Source: Gammaproteobacteria bacterium
GTDB taxonomy: Bacteria > Pseudomonadota > Gammaproteobacteria > Steroidobacterales > Steroidobacteraceae
NCBI GenBank assembly: GCA_030830595.1
Contig: JAURMS010000112.1
Coordinates: 1 to 5,565, forward strand
Direction of reading: 5' to 3'
DNA length: 5,565 nucleotides
The position numbers and the translations under genes were made by a program. The notes below the pieces were generated by a model that had not been told where the DNA came from, made no database searches, and saw only the letters and a program-made list of their open reading frames with translations. Below are positions 1-4,531 of this stretch, in pieces (positions within the stretch are counted from its first letter, which is position 1; every line of letters begins with the position of its first letter).

Positions 1-2
1 AG

Positions 3-437
3 TCAGCGTCCCCAGCAGGCCATGGTGCTGTCCTCGCCCGAGGCGGAGTAAGCCCGCCGCGTTCCATTGGCGTCGAGCGTGAGGGTGGCGCACTCCCGGT
101 CGGCCGCCTGCGGTCCGTTGGGCAGGGCCGTCGCGCTCGCCCAATAGCCGCCGGCCTCGCCCGACACCGACAGCCCGTAGCGCCCGCTGGCGGTGTGCGA
201 GCTGATCGGCAGGCCTCCCTGCGAGCCCTCCAGCCCGGTGGCATAAGCTCGATGCGCCATGAAATGCCGCTCCTGCGCGGCGGCGAGGGTCAGCAAACCG
301 GTGATGGCCTCGGTGCGATGTGCGCGCAGCAGCTGGCCGCGGAAGCCGGGATAGGCCAGGGCGGACACGATGCCCACGATGGCCAGGGCCGTCAGAAGCT
401 CCATCAGGGTGACTCCGCGCTCGGCAGCGGTCGCCAT
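3..437 (-). CDS. pilE: Type IV minor pilin, PilE-like
   Basis: This encodes a 144-residue type IV pilin-like protein that would be inserted in the inner membrane, cleaved by the prepilin peptidase PilD and built into the pilus as a minor subunit. Residues 1-8 form a short leader ending in Gly8. The mature protein starts VTLMELL with Glu at +5, followed by a hydrophobic helix ending in AYPGF, a typical pilin N-terminus. A downstream QERHF segment resembles the QERYY of PilE proteins. Two cysteines near the C-terminus (in REC and ACW, about residues 115 and 141) probably form the disulfide-bonded D-region. The ATG at 437 is supported by GGAGG at 443-447 with a 5-nt spacer. The start overlaps the pilX end by 34 nt, so translation is probably coupled. 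It is the last operon gene in view. The stop lies at 3-5, so the gene is complete. It is a minor pilin rather than the major pilin, judged by its position. Confidence 0.88.
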   Translation of the reverse strand: MATAAERGVTLMELLTALAIVGIVSALAYPGFRGQLLRAHRTEAITGLLTLAAAQERHFMAHRAYATGLEGSQGGLPISSHTASGRYGLSVSGEAGGYWASATALPNGPQAADRECATLTLDANGTRRAYSASGEDSTMACWGR

Positions 438-823
438 GAGGTCCTCCGTAGCGGGATGGTGTTGACGAACCCCTGCTCGAGGCGGACGACCACGTTGCGG
501 CCGGCGCGGCCCTCGGCGATGACCGCGGCGTGCTGGAGCAGGTCGCCGTCAGGGGTCTCGTCCCTGACGATCCAGGTGGTCACGGAGGCCCGGCCGGCAG
601 CCTCGGGCCAGGGTTCCGTGCCTGGGCTCAGGGGGGTGCCGGTTTCGAGAGTCGCCTCGATACCCGCCTCGGCGGCGCGGAAGGCGAGGGCCGCCTGTTC
701 CGCGTGAGAGACCAGGGCCAGCGAGGCGACGGCAGCCGTCATGGCGGCGACGGCCAGGGTGCCGAGGGCGAGACTGAGGATCATGACGATGACCAGGGAG
801 ACACCACCCTGAAGCGCCCTCAT
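404..823 (-). CDS. pilX: Type IV pilus minor pilin, PilX-like
   Basis: This 139-residue protein has the N-terminus of the PilX family. A very short leader ending Gly-Gly (residues 6-7) is followed by VSLVIVMILSLALGTLAV, a hydrophobic helix. The residue at +5 is Ile instead of the usual Glu. This is normal for PilX and the related GspK, which cap the minor-pilin complex. The conserved AFRAAEAGIEATLE segment (about residues 47-60) is the most recognisable family signature. The protein probably belongs to the FimT/PilV/PilW/PilX/PilE tip complex that primes pilus assembly. The start codon overlaps the pilW stop in an ATGA arrangement (820-823), and GGAG at 831-834 serves as the ribosome site. 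The protein is somewhat shorter than many PilX proteins. Its last 11 codons or so overlap pilE. No pilY1 follows it. Confidence 0.85.
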   Translation of the reverse strand: MRALQGGVSLVIVMILSLALGTLAVAAMTAAVASLALVSHAEQAALAFRAAEAGIEATLETGTPLSPGTEPWPEAAGRASVTTWIVRDETPDGDLLQHAAVIAEGRAGRNVVVRLEQGFVNTIPLRRTSWRPLPSAESP

Positions 824-1683
824 GGCCAGACTCCGAGGTTACGCGGCACGACGGTTCGCTCTGCACGGCTCCTGCGGCCGCGCGCGTCCGTGACCTCGAG
901 GCGGAGCCGGATCGTCTCGACTTGCGCGACGTCCAGCGCGCCGAGCGGCTGCCACTGCGCGTCCTGCAGGCCCTCGACCTGCAGGTCGGCAACCCCCGGG
1001 AACAGCTCCTCGTCGCGATAGCGCGGGCGGGTGCCGCCAACCAGGCGCTTGCGCCGAAGCGAAGGCATGCCGGGTTCGCCCGTGGCATCCCGGCTGATGT
1101 AGTACACGTCGGCCACCAGGTCGTGTACTGCGGCCTCCGGGCCCAGCAGGTTGCGGCCATCGCTCATCAGGTGGGCCAGTTCGCGCGTGGTGGCCATTTG
1201 CAGCCGGCCCGCCGTCGGGTGGGTGGCCTGCAGCGAGGCGCGACGGATGAGGAGCGTGTCGGTGCCCGCCTGCCAGCGGCCGGCGGGAGAGGCGCGGCAG
1301 GAGAGCGGCGCACCCGGGGCTGCGGCCATGGCGCCATCGGCGGCGGCCAGCGGCCGGGACAGGTCGAGGGCAAGACTTGGCCCGCACTCCACTGCATCCG
1401 AGAGGCCCTCCGGTGCCGGCAGGCCGAATGGCGTGGCGCCGATCACCGCCGAGCCCGGCGGCAGCCGCCCGAGATAGCCGGCCACGCGTACTTCGGCGGC
1501 CAGCACATCTGCTGCCGAGGCGGCAATGTCGGCGAGTCGGGCTACCGCATCGGCCTCTAGCTGGGCCCGGCGGCCCTGCTGCATCAGGACCAACGCAGCG
1601 GCGATGGCGACCGTGCCGACGGCGGTACTGACCAGCAGTTCCACCAGGGACACGCCCCGAGGCTGGCGCCTCAGCGGACCCAC
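820..1683 (-). CDS. pilW: Type IV pilus minor pilin, PilW-like
   Basis: I place the start at GTG 1683, giving 287 residues. It is preceded by a perfect AGGAGG at 1691-1696 with a 7-nt spacer and lies just upstream of the prepilin site. The open frame runs further upstream to 2124, but that extension is Arg/Pro-rich out-of-frame translation of pilV. The leader (residues 1-10, ending Arg-Gly) precedes VSLVELLVSTAVG, with Glu at +5. PilW-type features follow: a GTDTLLIRRAS strand, a VADVYYIS strand in the second half, a C-terminal VETIRLRLEVTD, and two cysteines (ECG and LSC). It probably acts in the minor-pilin initiation complex with PilV and PilX. It overlaps pilV by 13 nt and pilX by 4 nt, as expected of one co-translated operon. 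Confidence 0.85.
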   Translation of the reverse strand: MGPLRRQPRGVSLVELLVSTAVGTVAIAAALVLMQQGRRAQLEADAVARLADIAASAADVLAAEVRVAGYLGRLPPGSAVIGATPFGLPAPEGLSDAVECGPSLALDLSRPLAAADGAMAAAPGAPLSCRASPAGRWQAGTDTLLIRRASLQATHPTAGRLQMATTRELAHLMSDGRNLLGPEAAVHDLVADVYYISRDATGEPGMPSLRRKRLVGGTRPRYRDEELFPGVADLQVEGLQDAQWQPLGALDVAQVETIRLRLEVTDARGRRSRAERTVVPRNLGVWP

Positions 1684-2075
1684 AGCAGCACCTCCTGCTG
1701 GCCTGCCCCGCGAGTCGGCCAGCCGATGTGGATGCGATACACCCCGCCGGCGGACTCGAGCTCGCCGAGGCCCGCCTGGGCGCCTGAGGGGAGCTCCTGA
1801 CCTACACCCTCCCGCAGGCCTGCATCGAGCTCGGCAAGGCGATCGGCGCGCCGTGCCGGGTCGAGTCCGCGCAGCAGCCTCAGTTGCTCGGCGGCCGCCT
1901 CGGCATGACGCAGCGCGAGGAGGCGGGTGGTCGCTTCCCGCTCGGTGGCCAGCGCCCCGACCAGTGCCTGGGTGAAGCCCGCCAGCGCCACCGCGAGCAC
2001 CAGGCAGGCGATAAGCGTCTCGACGAGGGTCTGGCCGCGCAGACCCGGCCGCCCGTGAACCTCGCTCAGGAACAT
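1671..2075 (-). CDS. pilV: Type IV pilus minor pilin, PilV-like
   Basis: The ATG at 2075 gives 134 residues and is preceded by GGAGG with a 7-nt spacer. The frame stays open to 2558, but the extension is a shadow of fimT. The leader is 14 residues and ends Leu-Arg-Gly. The mature N-terminus QTLVETLIACLVLAVALAGF carries Glu at +5 and a long hydrophobic helix. The rest is Ala/Leu/Arg/Glu-rich and probably helical (about residues 45-95), then ends in a short strand region (VYRIHIGW). PilV proteins are minor pilins that link FimT-like and PilW-like subunits in the tip complex. Gln at +1 of the mature protein is unusual, since Phe is the common residue and Val and Met are also seen. The start overlaps the fimT stop by 10 nt and the end overlaps pilW by 13 nt. 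PilV is assigned by its position and the pseudopilin N-terminus. The C-terminal part alone would not identify it. Confidence 0.78.
   Translation of the reverse strand: MFLSEVHGRPGLRGQTLVETLIACLVLAVALAGFTQALVGALATEREATTRLLALRHAEAAAEQLRLLRGLDPARRADRLAELDAGLREGVGQELPSGAQAGLGELESAGGVYRIHIGWPTRGAGQQEVLLWVR
1691..1696 (-). promoter_or_regulatory. Ribosome binding site deciding the pilW start
   Basis: The minus strand reads AGGAGG here, 7 nt ahead of GTG 1683. It lies inside the last codons of pilV. It supports a GTG start rather than the CTG nine bases downstream or the much longer open frame that reaches back to 2124. Confidence 0.7.
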
Positions 2076-2572
2076 CCAGCCGCCTCCGCCAGTTGCGCGC
2101 CGGGGGCCAGCCTGGGCCTGCCACTGCCGCTCAGGATGACGGCCCCCGAAAATTGGCTGCCCCGCGGGTCGCAGTAGAGCAGCGTGGCCGGCGTGGCCGC
2201 TGGGGGCAGCGGGGAGAACTGGATGACGGGCCGGTTGCTGCTCAACCGCCCCCCGGGTGCCAGGGGTGGCAGTAACCAGGTTCGCAGTGGCGGTTCGTCG
2301 GGATCCTTGAACACGGCCAGCAGGTGGCCCGACCAGTCCAGGGCTCCGCTGCAATGCCCGTCTGTGCCGAGGGCGCACAGAAAGGCCGGCCTGCCATGGG
2401 CGGCAGCGAGGCGGCGCGCACTGTGCATGGCGCCGTGGATCAGCGTCAGGGTGGTGCTGCGTCGCAGGTCGGCCAGCAGGCCGGCGAACGTGGGCGCGGC
2501 CAGGCCCGCCAGCAGCGCCGCCAGGGCCAGGGTGATCAGCAGTTCCGTGAGCGTCCATCCATGGTCGCGCAT
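2066..2572 (-). CDS. fimT: GspH/FimT-family pseudopilin
   Basis: This is a 168-residue pseudopilin of the GspH/FimT family and the first gene of the minor-pilin operon. A five-residue leader ending His-Gly precedes WTLTELLITLALAALLAGLA, with Glu at +5 and a strongly hydrophobic helix. Family traits downstream include a short-helix HSARRLAAAHGRP region, a CALGTDGHCSG loop with two cysteines followed by W-x-G-x-L-x-x-V-F-K-D, and the C-terminal YCDPRGS and SGSGRPRL strands. FimT-like proteins are minor pilins, and in some naturally transformable bacteria FimT binds DNA at the pilus tip. The Arg-rich C-terminal motif would fit that, but this is inference. ATG 2572 is preceded by GGAGG at 2579-2583. 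Trp at +1 in place of Phe is unusual. It could equally be called FimU or PilU-type pseudopilin. Confidence 0.85.
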   Translation of the reverse strand: MRDHGWTLTELLITLALAALLAGLAAPTFAGLLADLRRSTTLTLIHGAMHSARRLAAAHGRPAFLCALGTDGHCSGALDWSGHLLAVFKDPDEPPLRTWLLPPLAPGGRLSSNRPVIQFSPLPPAATPATLLYCDPRGSQFSGAVILSGSGRPRLAPGAQLAEAAGCS

Positions 2573-2665
2573 GTTTTTCCTCCAGGCGGGGAAGCCTGCG
2601 CCTGAGTCGGGCCGGTGGGTGGGCGGATTCCTGATGGGCCCGCCCGGAAAAGCAGTGCGGCTTGC

Positions 2666-2695
2666 TTGGCAGTGCCCCTCAGTGGCTGATATATT
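2666..2695 (+). promoter_or_regulatory. Probable sigma70 promoter of the Fur-family gene, with a possible operator
   Basis: TTGGCA (2666-2671) and TATATT (2690-2695) are separated by 18 nt, each one mismatch or so from consensus, and lie 27 nt upstream of the ATG at 2722. An AT-rich imperfect dyad, GATATATT-GA-AAAAAATC (2688-2705), covers the -10 region and the expected start of transcription. It stands out in GC-rich surroundings. Such a position would suit autorepression by a Fur/Irr-type protein, but the operator role is inference. I found no convincing promoter for the divergent fimT operon in 2573-2721. Confidence 0.55.
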
Positions 2696-2721
2696 GAAAA
2701 AAATCCTTGCGGGACAGGCGC

Positions 2722-3147
2722 ATGGAATACGGTCACTCCAATCTCCGCAGCGACGTCGCGGCCCGGCTTCGGGCTTGCCGCATCACGCCTACCGCCCAGC
2801 GCATGCAGGTCGGCGAGGTGCTCTTTGCAGCGCGCCAGCACCTGACCGCAGAGGAGGTGCTGCGACGCCTGCGCACCAAGGGCTCACGCGTGTCCAAGGC
2901 GACGGTCTACAACACCTTGAACCTGTTTGCGGAACGTGGGCTGTTGAAGTCGCTACAGGTGGATGCCCAGCGCAGCGCCTTCGACTCCAACACCGAGCCC
3001 CATCACCATTTTCAGGTGGAGGGCAGCGGGGAATTGATCGACGTGGATCCGGGCGAGGTCGAGTTTGCGAAACTGCCCGAGGGCCCTCCCGGGACCGAGG
3101 TGCTCGGCGTCGAGGTCGTGATCCGCGTCAGGCGCCTGCCAAGCTAG
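2722..3147 (+). CDS. Fur-family transcriptional regulator, Irr-like, lacking the CxxC zinc site
   Basis: This 141-residue protein has the two-part Fur layout. An N-terminal winged helix (about residues 8-80) contains a RITPTAQRMQV helix, HLTAEEVLRRL and the recognition helix SKATVYNTLNLFAERGLL. A short dimerisation and metal-binding domain carries His94-His95-His96, then GELIDVD and a C-terminal EVVIRVRR strand. The PHHHF...ELIDVD...LP...PPG order is closest, by memory, to Irr (iron response regulator) proteins. Canonical Fur, Zur and PerR usually have CxxC zinc motifs. Here the only cysteine is Cys19, so no structural zinc site is possible. His40, the HHH cluster and nearby acidic residues could form the regulatory metal site. 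I prefer ATG 2722 over an in-frame TTG at 2707, because it lies closer to the usual family start and behind a GGGACAGG stretch. It probably represses genes in response to iron or haem status. It is transcribed divergently from fimT and is followed directly by the tRNA gene. Confidence 0.82.
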   Translation: MEYGHSNLRSDVAARLRACRITPTAQRMQVGEVLFAARQHLTAEEVLRRLRTKGSRVSKATVYNTLNLFAERGLLKSLQVDAQRSAFDSNTEPHHHFQVEGSGELIDVDPGEVEFAKLPEGPPGTEVLGVEVVIRVRRLPS

Positions 3148-3152
3148 GGCTG

Positions 3153-3158
3153 TATAAT
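3153..3158 (+). promoter_or_regulatory. Consensus -10 box of the tRNA-Thr gene
   Basis: A perfect TATAAT ends 10 nt before the first base of the tRNA, immediately after the regulator's stop codon. I see no good -35 at 16-18 nt upstream, because that stretch lies in the GC-rich end of the preceding gene. The tRNA may therefore also be read through from the regulator's promoter. Confidence 0.5.
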
Positions 3159-3168
3159 CCCAGAATAA

Positions 3169-3244
3169 GCCGGTGTAGCTCAGTTGGTAGAGCAGTCGCT
3201 TCGTAAGCGAGAGGTCGGGGGTTCAAGTCCCTCCACCGGCACCA
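3169..3244 (+). tRNA. tRNA-Thr, anticodon CGU (reads ACG)
   Basis: All cloverleaf parts are visible in 76 nt. The acceptor GCCGGTG pairs with CACCGGC, the D-arm is GCTC...GAGC, and the anticodon loop is TTCGTAA with CGT at 3202-3204. The T-arm GGGGG-TTCAAGT-CCCTC includes one G-U pair. Discriminator A73 and an encoded CCA complete the gene. The anticodon stem has a mismatch at its outermost pair (G27-G43). The same position is mismatched in my recollection of E. coli thrW, which also has the CGT anticodon. The 3' end is the point where composition and gene content change, and tRNA 3' ends are common integration sites for islands. Confidence 0.96.
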
Positions 3245-3366
3245 TATAAGAATCCGGCACCGTTCTGGTGCTGGTCTTGCGGCGGCAGTGGCTCAAGGGC
3301 TTCATCCTCGGCTCACTCGATGTCCACCACCCTGAGGGGCGATTCAAGCCGACCAGCATTAACGAC
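3245..3366. other. Intergenic stretch between tRNA-Thr and the duplicated genes, with a possible gene remnant
   Basis: There is no clear gene in these 122 bp. On the plus strand a frame from 3250 to the TAG at 3376-3378 is open for 42 codons with GC-rich third positions. It reads like protein (RRQWLKGFILGSLDVHHPEG, then RFKPTSINDSLI), but it has no ATG and no family I recognise. It could be a decayed gene tail cut by an insertion or duplication breakpoint at 3343, or chance. The hairpin at 3254-3274 lies in the same stretch. Confidence 0.3.
3254..3274. terminator. Hairpin, possible bidirectional terminator
   Basis: CCGGCACC (3254-3261) pairs with GGTGCTGG (3267-3274) around a GTTCT loop, 8 pairs including one G-U. 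It lies between the tRNA 3' end and the convergent duplicated genes. Read on the minus strand it is followed by ATTCTTATAT, a moderate U-rich tail, so it would serve the minus-strand genes better than the tRNA. The left arm repeats the CCGGCACC of the tRNA 3' end. Confidence 0.4.
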
Positions 3367-3855
3367 TCATTGATCTAGCCAGTACTTGTAAACGGTCTTG
3401 TAGATCCCTGCATCTTCGCCGGAGGTGAGAAGCTCAAGGCTGTAATGCCCTCGAATGCCTGCGTAGGCACCGGTGCCACCGATAATTGCCCCATCGTGTT
3501 TGTGTTCGATCCTGCCGTCGATAGGGTCAGCGTTATTGGTTTCCACGAAGTCGGTGGTGTAGATCGTACCTTCTGGAAAGCTGACTTCTCTTGAAAAAGA
3601 CCGAGTGCTTTTCTTGTTGCTCTGGTCCAGATAGACGATTGTGGCCACAGAGTAAAATTCTCCAGCGGCAGGGCCACCAGCCGAGAGTGATATTTCACCA
3701 CGACGAAGATACATGTCCCCGACAGACGGGCCTGGTGGGTTTACATCAACGTATTCAGGCTTATGCACCGGGGAATAAGTTGTCAGCGTGTGTTCTTGCG
3801 CGAGGGCGATTCCCGTTAAACAGGATAGGGATGTACCGATCACAAACGCTTTCAT
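3367..3855 (-). CDS. Secreted AOC/dirigent-like beta-barrel protein, copy 1
   Basis: This predicted 162-residue exported protein has a Sec signal peptide at residues 1-19: a basic start (MK), a hydrophobic core and a cleavage site ALA|QEH. The mature part begins with a strand-rich region (HTLTTYS), then SVGDMYLRRGEISLSAGG, EFYSVATIVYLDQ, a central FPEGTIYTTDFVE, and HKHDGAIIGGTGAYAGIRGH near the C-terminus. The GDxY...GG...IIGGTGAYAGxRG pattern is what I know from the allene-oxide-cyclase-like and dirigent barrel superfamily, a small eight-stranded beta-barrel. Plant members cyclise allene oxides or guide radical coupling, and the bacterial members are mostly uncharacterised. The activity here is therefore unknown. 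I chose ATG 3855, with GGAG at 3865-3868, over the TTG at 3870, which has no ribosome site. It lies 119 bp downstream of its paralogue on the same strand. The mature protein has no cysteine. The GC content is lower than in the pilus genes. Confidence 0.72.
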   Translation of the reverse strand: MKAFVIGTSLSCLTGIALAQEHTLTTYSPVHKPEYVDVNPPGPSVGDMYLRRGEISLSAGGPAAGEFYSVATIVYLDQSNKKSTRSFSREVSFPEGTIYTTDFVETNNADPIDGRIEHKHDGAIIGGTGAYAGIRGHYSLELLTSGEDAGIYKTVYKYWLDQ

Positions 3856-3866
3856 CTTATGGAACT

Positions 3867-3890
3867 CCAAAGTGATGACGTGTAGCCGTG
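3867..3890 (-). promoter_or_regulatory. Strongly conserved leader block upstream of AOC-like copy 1
   Basis: These 24 bp match 4472-4495 in front of the paralogue at all but one position. Sequence on either side of the block has diverged far more. The block covers the ribosome site and the 20 bp or so before it, and includes CACGTCATCAC on the sense strand. It may be a shared 5' UTR or protein-binding element. Confidence 0.4.
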
Positions 3891-3916
3891 ACTGGCGGAA
3901 TTTCGTCGTGCCAGTC
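3890..3916. repeat. Inverted repeat between the two AOC-like genes
   Basis: GACTGGC (3890-3896) and GCCAGTC (3910-3916) are perfect 7-bp arms around a 13-nt loop. The repeat lies about 60-85 bp beyond the stop of copy 2 and upstream of copy 1. No T-run follows in either direction. The matching region upstream of copy 2 does not pair, so the hairpin is specific to this junction. Confidence 0.4.
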
Positions 3917-3974
3917 GATCGTTTTAAAATGACCTTGCGGGCTTCAAGAGTTCAAGCCGACCAGCATTAACGAC

Positions 3975-4460
3975 TTATTGATTTAGCCAGTATTTGTAAA
4001 CGGTTTTGACGGTCTTCCTGCCTTCGTCTGAAGGTAGACGCTCCAGGGTGTAATGCCCACGAATGCCTGCGTAGGCACCGGTGCCACCAATAATTGCCCC
4101 ATCGTGTTTGTGTCCGCTCCCGCTTTCGACAGCACAAGCTGTTTGACATTGCACGAAGTCGGTGGTGTAGAGCGAACCTTCTGGCAGGATGACTTCGCTT
4201 GAAAAGAGGCTGCTGATTTTCCCGCTCTGGTCCAGATAGACCATGGTGGCTACAGAATAAAATTCTCCAGCGGCAGGGCCACCAGCCGACAGGGAGACTT
4301 CACCGCGACGAAGATACATGTCCCCGACAGAAAGACCAGGCGGGTTAATATCGACGTATTCAAGCTTGTCCCATGAGGAGTAGATTGTCAGCGTGTGCTC
4401 TTGCGCGAGGGCGATTCCTGTTAAGCAGAATAGGGATGCACCAATCAAAAACGTTCTCAT
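3975..4460 (-). CDS. Secreted AOC/dirigent-like beta-barrel protein, copy 2
   Basis: This 161-residue protein is a paralogue of the neighbouring 3367-3855 product, roughly 70% identical by eye and collinear apart from one residue. It has the same signal peptide (ALA|QEH) and the same SVGDMYLRRGE, GGPAAGEFYSVAT, YTTDFV and HKHDGAIIGGTGAYAGIRGH segments. The main differences are clustered. The loop after TDFV reads QCQTACAVE with two cysteines four residues apart, where copy 1 has ETNNADPID. The strand after IYSS and the segment before KTVYKYW also differ. In the oxidising periplasm the cysteine pair could form a disulfide or bind a ligand. ATG 4460 with GGAG at 4470-4473 is preferred over TTG 4475. 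It is the promoter-proximal gene of the pair. Function is unknown. The fold assignment rests on recalled motifs, not on a search. Confidence 0.72.
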   Translation of the reverse strand: MRTFLIGASLFCLTGIALAQEHTLTIYSSWDKLEYVDINPPGLSVGDMYLRRGEVSLSAGGPAAGEFYSVATMVYLDQSGKISSLFSSEVILPEGSLYTTDFVQCQTACAVESGSGHKHDGAIIGGTGAYAGIRGHYTLERLPSDEGRKTVKTVYKYWLNQ

Positions 4461-4471
4461 TTTATGGAGCT

Positions 4472-4495
4472 CCAAAGTGATGACGTGTGGCCGTG
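4472..4495 (-). promoter_or_regulatory. Strongly conserved leader block upstream of AOC-like copy 2
   Basis: This is the counterpart of 3867-3890, with one difference in 24 bp. It directly precedes and includes the ribosome site of the copy 2 gene. Its retention in both copies suggests the genes share post-transcriptional or promoter-proximal control. Confidence 0.4.
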
Positions 4496-4531
4496 GTCTG
4501 CGGAATGACTTCGTGCCATTCTAACGTTTGC

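Larger units (their letters stand above)
3343..3949. repeat. Tandem duplication, copy 1
   Basis: This is the left copy of a diverged tandem repeat. It runs from TTCAAGCCGACCAGC to GGGCTTCAAGA and contains one AOC-like gene plus about 90 bp of its upstream DNA. Similarity to copy 2 starts abruptly at 3343, since the bases just before it do not match. The copies share long identical stretches but have many substitutions and a few short indels, so the duplication is not recent. TTCAAG occurs at the start of the unit and again near its end (3943-3948), so slippage or recombination at this short repeat could have created the array. Confidence 0.85.

Noticed and set aside
820..2124. A 434-residue pilW product starting at 2124
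   Set aside because: The first 150 or so residues are Arg/Pro/Gly-rich shadow translation of pilV. A prepilin leader should be short, and GTG 1683 has a perfect ribosome site.
1671..2558. A 295-residue pilV product starting at 2558
   Set aside because: The extension overlaps fimT in another frame and has no family-like sequence. ATG 2075 with GGAGG gives a normal pseudopilin.
2640..2672. A sigma54 promoter for the fimT operon (GGCAC...AGC on the minus strand)
   Set aside because: The -24 and -12 dinucleotides are one base too close and the -12 element is poor.
2184..3206. A 340-codon plus-strand open frame
   Set aside because: It runs antisense to fimT, through the intergenic region, and out of frame across the Fur-like gene and into the tRNA. 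Long open frames are expected by chance at this GC content.
3890..3916. Rho-independent terminator for the copy 2 barrel gene
   Set aside because: The 7-bp stem has a large loop and no T-run on either strand.
3343..3974. Possible integron attC sites, because TTCAAGCCGACC resembles attC arms and the two genes look like cassettes
   Set aside because: No RYYYAAC/GTTRRRY core pair and no matching second arm were found. The match is to one arm only, and the repeat runs through the whole gene, as a tandem duplication does.
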